A DNA stretch of 26,136 bases, taken from Candidatus Gerdarchaeota archaeon. GTDB lineage: Archaea > Asgardarchaeota > Heimdallarchaeia > JABLTI01. Within the stretch, counting starts at the first letter, position 1; every line of letters begins with the position of its first letter. This document shows, one piece after another, positions 1 to 9,636 of the stretch. Location: the NCBI GenBank assembly GCA_016840945.1, contig JAEORJ010000245.1, positions 1 through 26,136 on the forward strand. Direction: 5' to 3'. The notes beneath the pieces were generated by a model. It saw only the letters and a program-made list of their open reading frames with translations. It was not told where the DNA came from and did not search any database. A program made the position numbers and the translations under genes.

Positions 1-979
<979 letters not shown>

Positions 980-986
980 CTACTTT

Positions 987-3665
987 TTATTCCTCTATCG
1001 TTGTTTGAAGCACTCTATCGAGGATTGCATCAATATTGACTGATTTTCCATGCTCTGTTTTAGCAGGATCAATACCGTCTTCACCATATTTGAATTGGAT
1101 AATATCACCGCTTGCATTTCTAACAGTCCCATCATATTCAGCTTTAATATCCAATAAGGCATGAATTAATCTTCTTTGCATATAACCACTAGTGGAAGTA
1201 CGAACTGCAGTATCTACAAGACCTTCCCTACCACCACAGGCATGCATGAAGAATTCAATAGGTGTAAGACCTCGTCTAAAGCTATTTCTGACAAAACCTC
1301 TGCTAGGAGCATCTAATGCTCCTGGTTTGAAGTGTGGTAGGGTTCTATTTCTAAAACCACGTTGAATACGCTCACCTCTTACTGATTGCTGCCCTAAACA
1401 AGCAGCCATTTGACCAAGGTTTAGCATACTACCTCTGGCACCAGTTTTTGCCATGATTACTGCTTCATTTTCCATACCAAGATACTCACCAGCTACATCA
1501 CTAGCAGTAGAACGAGATTTTGAAAGAATTTCCATTATCTTCATTTCTAATGTTTCTTCTTGTGATCGTCCTGGTAATCGCTCTAAAATACCTTGTCGAT
1601 AAGCTTCAATGGTATCTTTTGTATCTTTCTCAGCATCATCTAATATTTCATCAATACGTGCCTTCGCTTCCTTAGGAATATCAACATTCCAAAAACCCAT
1701 TGTAAAGCCTTTGTAAGAAAGAACTTTAACAAATAATTTTGTTATTCCATCTAGGAATTCTCTCGCTGCATCAGTTCCTAAATCAATTAAGATTCTACCT
1801 AGAAGACTACCTTCTTGTTGTGATCCAATAGCTTTCTTATCTATGACACCAGTTAGGAGCTCACCATTTCTGATTGTAACATAAGCGTCAAATTCACAAC
1901 CTTCTTTTTTACACTCAGGACATTTATGACAGATTTTTGCAGTATTGGTATAATGAGTACCAGCTGGAATAAATAAACTGAAAATTTGTTTACCACTCCA
2001 AAGTTCCTTTGGTTCTTTGATAATAGGTTCAGGTAGATCTTTATTATACCCTGAGGAGATAATAAATTGCATAGCTTCTTTTTTATTGAAATAAGTGCCA
2101 TGCTTTGTAAGAAGGTAAGAAGCTGAAATATAATCCCAATTTGCACCAATTAATGGACCACCATATCGTGGTGAGGAGATTTGTTCTTGAGCAAGCATTA
2201 ATGTTCTAGCTTCAGCTTGTGCTTCTTCACTTTGTGGAACGTGAAGGTTCATTTCATCGCCATCAAAATCAGCGTTATAAGGTGGACAAACACATAGATT
2301 CAATCTGAATGTTCTAAAGGGCATAACCTTTACTTTGTGAGCCATAATTGACATTCTATGAAGTGATGGTTGTCTGTTAAAGAGAACAATATCACCATCT
2401 TTTAGATGGCGTTCTACTATAAAGCCTGGTTCTAATGAATCAGCTACATTTCGTTTTTCCTTAACAAAACGTAAATCTATACGTAATCCTTCTTGTCTGA
2501 TAATATAGTTAGCACCTGGATGATTAACTGGTCCTCTCATGACTAGTTCTTTTAATTCTTCAATATTCCATTCAGTGACTCTTTCAGGAATAGTTAATTG
2601 CATCGCTATTTCTTCTGGAACACCCACTTCATTAATGCTCAAGTTAGGATCTGGAGAGATAACTGTACGAGATGAAAAGTCTACTCTTTTACCACAGAGA
2701 TTGCTTCTAAAACGACCTTCTTTGCCTTTTAATCTTTGAGTTAAAGTACGTAGTGCACGTCCAGATCTGTGTCTTGCTGGTGGGATACCAGACACTTCAT
2801 TGTTGAAATATGTTGTAACATGATATTGTAATAATTCCCAAAGATCTTCAACAATAAGCTGAGGTGCACCTGCTTCAATATTTTCTCGTAAACGTTGATT
2901 AATTCTGATGATATCTACTAATTTATGAGTAAGATCATCTTCTGATCTAATGCTTGATTCTAAAGTAATACTTGGTCTCATAGCTACAGGGGGTACTGGT
3001 AGAACTGTTAGAACCATCCATTCAGGACGAGCATAATCAGGATTAATGCCCAATAATGGACAATCATCATCAGGTATTCGTTCTAATCGATCGCGAACAT
3101 CAGATGGTGAGAGCTTCTTTCGATCAGTTGTTTTGCTCTTCTTGCTAACACGTACTTCTTCATAGAAAGTTGTTGGTTTTTCTAATCGTATTTTTGATTG
3201 TAAAGCTTGACAGTGAGGGCAAGTTTCCATTTTAGCAGCTCTTTTTAGAATCTCATTAATCATTGCTACATCGCTTTGATCCCAACGTTTTTGGTACTTC
3301 ACCATTTCTTGTTTGAATTTGTAAATGTCTTCTTCTGTTAATAAGACTCTACTACAATCACGACAGACAGCTCTTAAGGTTTTGTAAATTTTCTTGTTGA
3401 AACCTACATGAACAATTGGTCGCGCTAATTCTATATGACCAAAATGCCCTTCACATTCGCCAACCCTATTACCGCATGTTTTACATCTTTGGCCTGGGTC
3501 AATTGTTCCTAATCGACCATCCATTAATCCAGAAGGTATTGCTGTGCCGTCTTCATCATAAGTGTCAGCTGTAATTACTCTTACTACACTCATCTTACGA
3601 ATCTCATCGGGTGATAATAACCCGAATTGTAATGCATCAATTAATTTTGGTAATTTAAACGCCAT
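987..3665 (-). CDS. rpoA1: DNA-directed RNA polymerase subunit A' (RpoA1)
   Basis: This 892-residue protein is the N-terminal part of the largest RNA polymerase subunit and carries the catalytic magnesium site. The clamp zinc site C61-x2-C64-x6-C71-x2-H74 is intact, and a second set of cysteines (CRDC near residue 100, CPHC near 150) forms the other zinc site. The absolutely conserved catalytic motif NADFDGDEMN starts at N464, with aspartates 466, 468 and 470. The C-terminus ends just after the conserved GGREGLVDTAVRTSTSGYMQRRL segment, at the usual A'/A'' split point. The gene begins 19 bases after rpoB stops and is followed by rpoA2 16 bases later, so it is the middle gene of the operon. 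Nothing in it looks degraded. Confidence 0.98.
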   Translation of the reverse strand: MAFKLPKLIDALQFGLLSPDEIRKMSVVRVITADTYDEDGTAIPSGLMDGRLGTIDPGQRCKTCGNRVGECEGHFGHIELARPIVHVGFNKKIYKTLRAVCRDCSRVLLTEEDIYKFKQEMVKYQKRWDQSDVAMINEILKRAAKMETCPHCQALQSKIRLEKPTTFYEEVRVSKKSKTTDRKKLSPSDVRDRLERIPDDDCPLLGINPDYARPEWMVLTVLPVPPVAMRPSITLESSIRSEDDLTHKLVDIIRINQRLRENIEAGAPQLIVEDLWELLQYHVTTYFNNEVSGIPPARHRSGRALRTLTQRLKGKEGRFRSNLCGKRVDFSSRTVISPDPNLSINEVGVPEEIAMQLTIPERVTEWNIEELKELVMRGPVNHPGANYIIRQEGLRIDLRFVKEKRNVADSLEPGFIVERHLKDGDIVLFNRQPSLHRMSIMAHKVKVMPFRTFRLNLCVCPPYNADFDGDEMNLHVPQSEEAQAEARTLMLAQEQISSPRYGGPLIGANWDYISASYLLTKHGTYFNKKEAMQFIISSGYNKDLPEPIIKEPKELWSGKQIFSLFIPAGTHYTNTAKICHKCPECKKEGCEFDAYVTIRNGELLTGVIDKKAIGSQQEGSLLGRILIDLGTDAAREFLDGITKLFVKVLSYKGFTMGFWNVDIPKEAKARIDEILDDAEKDTKDTIEAYRQGILERLPGRSQEETLEMKIMEILSKSRSTASDVAGEYLGMENEAVIMAKTGARGSMLNLGQMAACLGQQSVRGERIQRGFRNRTLPHFKPGALDAPSRGFVRNSFRRGLTPIEFFMHACGGREGLVDTAVRTSTSGYMQRRLIHALLDIKAEYDGTVRNASGDIIQFKYGEDGIDPAKTEHGKSVNIDAILDRVLQTTIEE

Positions 3666-3684
3666 TTTTTAACCCTCCATCTCA

Positions 3685-6600
3685 TCACGCTTGGTCCTTT
3701 AATACTAGCCTTGGTGCCATTCCAAGCGAAATCAACTCTTGTAAGAGAAGTTTAAATGCATAGCTCATCACGACTGATGAAACATCAGCTTCGCTCTTAC
3801 ACACAGGACAGAAGTATTTGTCCCGATTTCTATCATAGGTAGCTATTACTCCACAATTGCCACAAACATTGATTGTGGTTTTATCGGATTCTTCTAATAA
3901 TCGTTCTTTAAGAAGCAATGCTGCACCATGACCAACCAAACAGTCTCGTTCCATTTCACCAAATCGAAGACCACCTTCACGAGCACGACCTTCAGTAGGT
4001 TGTCTTGTTAAAATCTGAACTGGTCCTCTTGATCTAGCATGTGTTTTATCTTTGACTAGATGATGTAGTTTTTGATAATAAGCCATACCCATAAATATAT
4101 CAACATCGTATTTTCGGCCTGTTATACCATTATACATTGCTTGTTTTCCATAGTAATTTAAGCCAAGTTCTTTCATGCCTTTAACAAGAGCATCAGATGA
4201 TATTCCTTCAAAAGGAGTAGCATCCATAACGGTTCCTTTCTTTGCACCTAATACAGAAGCCATTGTTTCGAGAATTTGTCCTATTGTCATACGAGATGGA
4301 ATAGCATGACAATTAACAATAATATCAGGAACAATTCCTTCTGCAGTAAATGGCAAGTCTTCTGGTGGAGCTATTAAACCAATAACTCCTTTTTGACCAT
4401 GTCTTGAAGCAAATTTGTCACCGAGCTCTGGTATACGCATATCTCTCATTTTTACTTTAACTAAGCGATTACCATCACTTGTTTCAGTGAGAATTACTGT
4501 ATCAACAAATCCTTCTTCACTATGACGCATACTGATGCTTGTTTCATGTCGAATAGGTGCTCGAACTTCAAATTCACTATATTCTTCAAGAAATCTTGGT
4601 GGTGAAGTTCTTCCAATGATTACCTCATCACCTTGAATTTGACTTTCAGGTTCAACAATACCATCAGCACTTAAATGGACATAAGCTTCAGGTGGTCTAA
4701 ATCCACGAACATCTTTTGACATTCGTTCAAATTTATCTTCTTGACCAGCAGGATATCGCCGTTCCTCAGCTTCATATCTTCTAAAGAATGCTGAACGAGC
4801 TAAACCTCTTTCTATTGATTGTTTATTGAAAATAATAGCATCTTCCATGTTATACCCTTCATAACTTAGAAGTGCAATAACCATATTTTGACCTGCAGGA
4901 CGTTTATCGAAATTAATAATATCCATTCCATGTGTTTTAACAAAAGGTTTCTGAGGATAGAATAAAATGTGAGATCTCGTGTCGACTCGTAAACGGTGAT
5001 TTGCTGCATACATACCCAAAGCTTGTTTTGCCATAGCAGATTCATAAGTATTTCTTGGTGATTGATTGTGTTCAGCAAAAGGAATCAATGAAGCACAAAT
5101 ACCTAAAATTGAGCTTGGAGAAATTTCTAAATGAGTATAAGAACCATCGTCTTCCAAATCCTCTGGAATCATAGCAATGTATGAACTTTCTTCTTCTTCA
5201 GCATCAAGATATTCGATAACACCTTTTCTAATAAGATCTGACCATGACCAAGAACCGCTAAGAATTTTCTCTATATGTTTTTTCTCAAGCTTTGCTTTAC
5301 CCTTTTCAACAGCGATTAAAGGTCGTCTAACTCTTCCATGATCACAATTTATCTGAATCTCTTCCACATCTTCGTAAAAATTAACATTTACTTCTGAGCT
5401 TATTGCATCTTTTCGTCTAGCTTTTCTAATGTCATTAACAAAGTCTTTGGGGCTTGGATGTGAGCCTAGCAAACGGCCATTCAAGAAGACTCTACAGGCA
5501 TCTGTAGATTTCATATTTTGTAACGGATTAAGTCCTAAAGTATTTAGGAATTCTTCGACTTGTTTCTCATCTACACCTACACTGATATACGCATCTAATG
5601 CAAGATTCTTAACAAGACCACAGTTTGGTCCTTCAGGTGTTTCACTTGGGCAGATTTTACCAAAATGTGTTGGATGAAGGTCACGAGCTTCAAAGTGTGG
5701 TTGGTTTCTACTTAGAGGACTTACAACTCTTCTTAAATGACTTAGTGTTGAGATATAATTAGTTCTATCAAGCAATTGGCTTACACCGGCTTTACCACCG
5801 ACCCAATTACCTGTAGCTAAAGCATGACGTAATCTTTCAGTAATAACATCTGCTCGGACAGCTGTTTTAATATTGGGAGTTCTACCTCGAACGGCTGTTC
5901 TCTCGAGTTGATACTTTATATCACGACAAAGACTCATAAATGCTACTCTGAAGAGCGAAATTAGTGATTCTCCTGATAATTTTAATCTTTTATTTGAGTA
6001 ATGATCTTTATCATCTTCATCCCTTTTTCCTAATTCCAATTCAAGTAATCTTTGAGCCATTTGACCTAGGAAAAATGCTTTCCCAATGCGATCTTCTTCT
6101 TCAGTTCCAATATGACGTAATAAATAACGGTTTAAGATTTCTCTTGCACGTTTTATACGATAATCTATTGTTTGACCAACAGCAACCCTTTTGCCGATGA
6201 AATCAAGAGAATTTTCCTCATCAGTAACTTCAGATGCTTCGTCTAAAGAAGGAATCAATTCTTTACGAACATCAGGATCATCGGAAACAGCTTCTACAAT
6301 AGCTCTATCTGATGATAATCCTAAAGCTTTCATAAGAATTGCAAAGGGTATTTTACGTGGAACTGAAGGGAAGCTTACGTTTAAGCTACCATCTCTTGAA
6401 CGCTCCATAGTAACAGGTGCACGAACACCTTGTGCGGTACTAAATACCTTAGCCATACTGGTAACACTACCAGTTTTTAATTCAATTAGAATTCTATTAG
6501 GTGCTAAGTCTTCTTGTGTTACAAGTACCCTTTCACTACCATTAATTATGAAATAACCACCAGGATCATTTGGATCTTCACCGGCTTTGATTAATTCTTC

Positions 6601-7026
6601 ATCCGTCATTCTGCTTAAAGGACATACTTTTGATTTAAGCATAATAGGCATTCTGCCTATGAATACTCTTGATGTTTCACGTGGAATTTCGTTGCCTGCT
6701 TCATCTACACGAACAGGGGTCATTTCTAGATATAAAGGAGCAGTATAAGTTAAATTTCTAATACGTGCTTCACTAGGATAAATATTATTTAATGAACCAT
6801 CTGCTTCGCGTATGTTTGGAGGATCCATATCGATTTTATTGATTCTCACATAATAATTAGGAATTTCAGGCTGTATTTTTCCAATTTCTTTAACTACATC
6901 TTGCATACCATTTTGGATAAATTCATTATAGCTGTCAAGATGTTGTCTAACGAGCCCTAATTCTTTTACCATTGATTCTACAAGAACCCATCTATCTTCT
7001 ATCGTTATGTTTTCAGATTCAGACAT
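3685..7026 (-). CDS. rpoB: DNA-directed RNA polymerase subunit B (RpoB), single-chain form
   Basis: This 1113-residue protein is the second-largest RNA polymerase subunit. It is one uninterrupted chain, not the split B'/B'' seen in many methanogens. Diagnostic blocks in order are: CPSETPEGPNCGLVKNLAL in the fork region; YEGYNMEDAIIFN; the catalytic-region run RIPELGDKFASRHGQKG; and IPSRMTIGQILE. A C-terminal zinc ribbon follows (CGNCGVIATYD, then FCPVCK). The ATG at 7024-7026 has a GTGAGG Shine-Dalgarno sequence about ten bases upstream. It is the first gene of the minus-strand operon. In many archaea the small subunit gene rpoH sits directly upstream; here that space holds no recognisable gene. 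A TATA-like box lies about 105 bases before the start. Confidence 0.98.
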   Translation of the reverse strand: MSESENITIEDRWVLVESMVKELGLVRQHLDSYNEFIQNGMQDVVKEIGKIQPEIPNYYVRINKIDMDPPNIREADGSLNNIYPSEARIRNLTYTAPLYLEMTPVRVDEAGNEIPRETSRVFIGRMPIMLKSKVCPLSRMTDEELIKAGEDPNDPGGYFIINGSERVLVTQEDLAPNRILIELKTGSVTSMAKVFSTAQGVRAPVTMERSRDGSLNVSFPSVPRKIPFAILMKALGLSSDRAIVEAVSDDPDVRKELIPSLDEASEVTDEENSLDFIGKRVAVGQTIDYRIKRAREILNRYLLRHIGTEEEDRIGKAFFLGQMAQRLLELELGKRDEDDKDHYSNKRLKLSGESLISLFRVAFMSLCRDIKYQLERTAVRGRTPNIKTAVRADVITERLRHALATGNWVGGKAGVSQLLDRTNYISTLSHLRRVVSPLSRNQPHFEARDLHPTHFGKICPSETPEGPNCGLVKNLALDAYISVGVDEKQVEEFLNTLGLNPLQNMKSTDACRVFLNGRLLGSHPSPKDFVNDIRKARRKDAISSEVNVNFYEDVEEIQINCDHGRVRRPLIAVEKGKAKLEKKHIEKILSGSWSWSDLIRKGVIEYLDAEEEESSYIAMIPEDLEDDGSYTHLEISPSSILGICASLIPFAEHNQSPRNTYESAMAKQALGMYAANHRLRVDTRSHILFYPQKPFVKTHGMDIINFDKRPAGQNMVIALLSYEGYNMEDAIIFNKQSIERGLARSAFFRRYEAEERRYPAGQEDKFERMSKDVRGFRPPEAYVHLSADGIVEPESQIQGDEVIIGRTSPPRFLEEYSEFEVRAPIRHETSISMRHSEEGFVDTVILTETSDGNRLVKVKMRDMRIPELGDKFASRHGQKGVIGLIAPPEDLPFTAEGIVPDIIVNCHAIPSRMTIGQILETMASVLGAKKGTVMDATPFEGISSDALVKGMKELGLNYYGKQAMYNGITGRKYDVDIFMGMAYYQKLHHLVKDKTHARSRGPVQILTRQPTEGRAREGGLRFGEMERDCLVGHGAALLLKERLLEESDKTTINVCGNCGVIATYDRNRDKYFCPVCKSEADVSSVVMSYAFKLLLQELISLGMAPRLVLKDQA

Positions 7027-7130
7027 TCAATTTTGCCTCACTGACACGGACTTCTAGGACACTATTACATGCCAAAAAGGTAATTTACTCCAGCTGGAAG
7101 AGCAATAATCACTTTTCGTGTTCTATTGTC

Positions 7131-7140
7131 TTTTAAATAT
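7131..7140 (-). promoter_or_regulatory. candidate TATA box for the rpoB operon
   Basis: Read on the minus strand this is ATATTTAAAA, a good archaeal TATA box. A start about 25 bases downstream would give a leader of roughly 80 bases before the rpoB ATG. That leader contains the perfect 10-base palindrome TCCAGCTGGA (7089-7098). No other equally good box lies closer to rpoB. The position is inferred from sequence only. Confidence 0.5.
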
Positions 7141-7237
7141 TACTACAAGAAAAGCAATTTAAGATTGAATTTAATCATTCTTATCACTTACATGCTATGT
7201 ACAGTATATTGTCTTTATGCTCATACATAACAGTGAC

Positions 7238-7254
7238 TAGAGTGATATACTCTA
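7238..7254. repeat. inverted repeat TAGAGT-GATAT-ACTCTA, possible operator
   Basis: The arms are six bases and pair perfectly around a five-base centre. A second short pair (CAGT at 7231-7234 with ACTG at 7254-7257) flanks it. It lies about 100 bases upstream of the rpoB TATA box and about 265 bases before the GTPase gene. Either a transcription factor site or a small hairpin is possible. Confidence 0.35.
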
Positions 7255-7518
7255 CTGTGATAATGAATAAAAACCTTAAATTGATTCCAAACGGTTTGGG
7301 CAGCACTACTCGATTGGTATTACGATACTTTTCCCCTGGTTTTTGACATGATTTATTTAGCTTTAAATTTATTAATGTTTAATTCCTTCAAGAATTTTTC
7401 TATTGAAATGAAAAATCGTGGTTTTTTAATCCCATAATCCGAATTACATTATGAGATTCATTAAAAATTAATCGCAAGTAATTAAATTGCATTGAAAAAA
7501 GATTTGGATGGCTAAGAA

Positions 7519-8481
7519 TTGCAAATTCAAGATCATGTCGTTGAATTAGAAACTCAAAAAATCCTTATAGCGGGATTAGATAATGCTGGCAAGAGTTCAA
7601 TTCAAGATATAATGCAATTTATATCAATAGAAGCTGCAAAACGAAGAATTCCAAGTGAGGAAATTGAATTATTTCAGAAAAAATTTTTGAAAAAAAACTA
7701 CTCATTCTTCATACCCCCTGGGCAGGAAGAATTAAGATTATCTGAATTGCATGGGTCAATGAAAAATGAATACTTTGAAAACGTATCAACTCTTATATTT
7801 GTAATTGATAGCTCACAAAAAAATCGCTTTTCGGAAGCTCAAGAAGAACTACAGCGATGCATTGAAAATATATTAGAATTTTCACCTATGTGTTCAAATT
7901 TCATTATTTATGCTCATAAGCAAGATCTTCAAGAAGCTGTTGATGCTTTGACAATTTTCGATTGTATACTATTCCCATTAAAGAATTTGTTTCCCAGTGT
8001 AATAACTAAGTTCAAGCTTTTTGAAACCACTATTGTTAATCCAGAAACTGTTTTTGAACCATTTGTTAAAGCGATAGCAAAACATGTAGGAACAATAAAA
8101 ATAGATTTCAATAGCATTGCAGCAGACATACGCGAGCAAGTAAAAGCAAAAATTGTTTTAATAACAGATCCCAATGGCTTGCTTGTTGGTGAATCATTCA
8201 CAGGTGAAGAGGATTCAATTATTTATGCAGCATATGTAGCAAAGATTTTCTCTGCCACAGAGGATTTTCAAGGTGAATTAGAAGCTGGTGGAGTGGAAAC
8301 TATTATTCTAGAAGAAGGAAGAAAGAATCAATATAGTGTCATTTCTAGGATTAATTGTACAAAAGATGATTATTTAGCTTTATTCATTGGAAATCCGAAG
8401 GTAAATTTAGGCATGACTAGATTGGTCAACCAGAAAGGACTAGAAAAACTAAGAGAGGCTTATAGGAATTATCAGAATTAA
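7519..8481 (+). CDS. Rag/Gtr-like small GTPase fused to a C-terminal roadblock domain
   Basis: This 320-residue protein has two domains. Residues 14-190 form a Ras-superfamily GTPase: P-loop GLDNAGKSS (19-27), a G3-like PPGQEE (66-71) and G4 HKQD (133-136). Three features match eukaryotic RagA/RagC rather than Arf or Rab: the HK-x-D form of G4, the run NVSTLIFVIDSS, and the spacing C-x-E-x-IL-x2-SP before the G4 motif. The G3 aspartate that normally contacts magnesium is isoleucine (I65). Residues 200-318 form a roadblock/LC7 domain (TDPNGLLVGES, then a central helix, then a strand ending in LALFIGNP-x-VNLGM). Rag proteins have the same GTPase-roadblock order. The start is TTG at 7519; an in-frame stop at 7513-7515 excludes anything longer. 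MglA-type GTPases are the main alternative. The fold is strong; Rag kinship is inferred from motifs. Confidence 0.82.
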   Translation: MQIQDHVVELETQKILIAGLDNAGKSSIQDIMQFISIEAAKRRIPSEEIELFQKKFLKKNYSFFIPPGQEELRLSELHGSMKNEYFENVSTLIFVIDSSQKNRFSEAQEELQRCIENILEFSPMCSNFIIYAHKQDLQEAVDALTIFDCILFPLKNLFPSVITKFKLFETTIVNPETVFEPFVKAIAKHVGTIKIDFNSIAADIREQVKAKIVLITDPNGLLVGESFTGEEDSIIYAAYVAKIFSATEDFQGELEAGGVETIILEEGRKNQYSVISRINCTKDDYLALFIGNPKVNLGMTRLVNQKGLEKLREAYRNYQN

Positions 8482-8514
8482 TTGAATCCATCAAACAAAA
8501 AAAGGGCAAAAAAA

Positions 8515-9594
8515 ATGACAGATAATACAGAATTGAATTTATTGTTAATTGAATTTGATTCTATTAAGGGGCCAATAATTAGAAAAAAATCACCAGATGA
8601 TTTTGAATTACCTGCTAATTATAATGACCATAGTTTATTAATGTGGGTAATTCGTTCGACAGAATTTTCTGTCCGAAAAATTAAACAACACACTGCTTAT
8701 GCAAAAATTATTTCATTGAAAGATCCCAACTTTATGAGAAAAAAAAGGCAATTTGGTTTAGCTTTAATCACACCCACAACAATAGAATTAGAAAAAGCTG
8801 AATCTCTAATTAATAAAATTATATCCAAATGTCAAAAAGATTGTGAAAATAAACCATATTTTAAGATGTTATTAGGATTAATTCAAATAATTGATAATTT
8901 TCCAAAAATGATAAATAATAACGGTAATAATGACGCAACACCACAAATAATTCAACAGCAAGATATTAGTGAAGGCAAAATTGACGATTTACGCCATTTT
9001 ATTAAAAATCCATCTAATAATCAATTCATATTAATTAGTAACCGACTGAATGTTTTCAACAAACTAATTTTTAACAATAAAAAAGATAATTTGAAAGTTA
9101 TTGTCAGTCATGCTAAAAAGATAGATAAAGTGAAGGAAACAATTGGAACAAAAATAGAATTTGGAATAGATAGCTATGAAATAATTGCTGATGTTAAGAA
9201 TGAAGTTATTTCAGATATTAAATTAGGCTTGGAATTACTTCTACGAATATTAGATAGCACCTCATTAACAATGGATTTCAACAAAAGAATATTAGTTGCA
9301 GCTGAATTTTTAGATCGATTATTGACTGAAAATGTAGATATAGAGTATTATCTACCTTTTCTGCAATACCTTATATCAATGGAGCAATATAGTGTTTCCG
9401 AATTTAAAACTGAAGATTATGAAACCCATCTTTCAGATTTAATGGATACACATGGGGAATGGATTCAGTGTCTTAAAGGGAAAGAACTTGATGGAAAACC
9501 ATTAAAATCTTTTTTCGAAATTACTGATATCAAAAGAGAAGGATTAGAGCTTTTAATAGATCTATTATTTGTAAAATTGATTGCAATATTTTAA
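8515..9594 (+). CDS. longin-domain protein resembling NPRL2, candidate partner of the adjacent GTPase
   Basis: This is a 359-residue protein with no database-style name I can give. Its N-terminus (residues 8-130) reads LLLIEFDSIKGPIIRKKSPD and then DF, which parallels the first longin strands of eukaryotic NPRL2 (EF-x4-GP-x-I-x4-P-x-DF). It is followed by a RQFGLALITP strand where NPRL2 has its FNLGFV strand, and then a long helix. A low-complexity asparagine-rich linker (about 140-160) leads to an alpha/beta segment and a helical C-terminal half (about 240-359). There are no membrane segments or cysteine clusters. The ATG at 8515 is preferred over an in-frame TTG at 8482 because it has AAAGGG about eight bases upstream. 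The preceding GTPase gene ends at 8481, so the two are probably one transcript. NPRL2-like function is inference from the short N-terminal match plus the neighbour. Confidence 0.65.
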   Translation: MTDNTELNLLLIEFDSIKGPIIRKKSPDDFELPANYNDHSLLMWVIRSTEFSVRKIKQHTAYAKIISLKDPNFMRKKRQFGLALITPTTIELEKAESLINKIISKCQKDCENKPYFKMLLGLIQIIDNFPKMINNNGNNDATPQIIQQQDISEGKIDDLRHFIKNPSNNQFILISNRLNVFNKLIFNNKKDNLKVIVSHAKKIDKVKETIGTKIEFGIDSYEIIADVKNEVISDIKLGLELLLRILDSTSLTMDFNKRILVAAEFLDRLLTENVDIEYYLPFLQYLISMEQYSVSEFKTEDYETHLSDLMDTHGEWIQCLKGKELDGKPLKSFFEITDIKREGLELLIDLLFVKLIAIF

Positions 9595-9636
9595 AGTGCT
9601 TTCTTGAATTTATTGTAATTAAGAGCTGAAATTAAT

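Larger units (their letters stand above)
7027..7518. other. gene-free divergent control region between rpoB and the Rag-like GTPase gene
   Basis: These 492 bases separate two divergent genes and contain no convincing coding frame on either strand. They hold the rpoB TATA box (7131-7140) and two inverted repeats. One is TAGAGT-GATAT-ACTCTA (7238-7254), with further outer pairing to 7231-7257. The other is CCAAAC-G-GTTTGG (7287-7299). A short AT-rich run at 7360-7370 (CTTTAAATTTA) could be the TATA element of the plus-strand GTPase gene. A somewhat less AT-rich patch at 7287-7345 might be structured RNA, but I recognise no known family. Confidence 0.55.

Noticed and set aside
6191..6556. A 121-codon plus-strand frame opposite rpoB
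   Set aside because: It is antisense to conserved rpoB sequence and has no independent coding signal.
7059..7133. A short minus-strand frame upstream of rpoB (reads KVIIALPAGVNYLFGM at its end) as a leftover of rpoH
   Set aside because: It is only about 24 codons between stops, has no start codon and shows no rpoH motif; it lies within the likely rpoB leader and is explained by chance.
8482..8514. A TTG start giving the longin-like protein 11 extra residues
   Set aside because: The extra segment is lysine-rich and unlike a longin start, and the ATG at 8515 has a better-placed AAAGGG.
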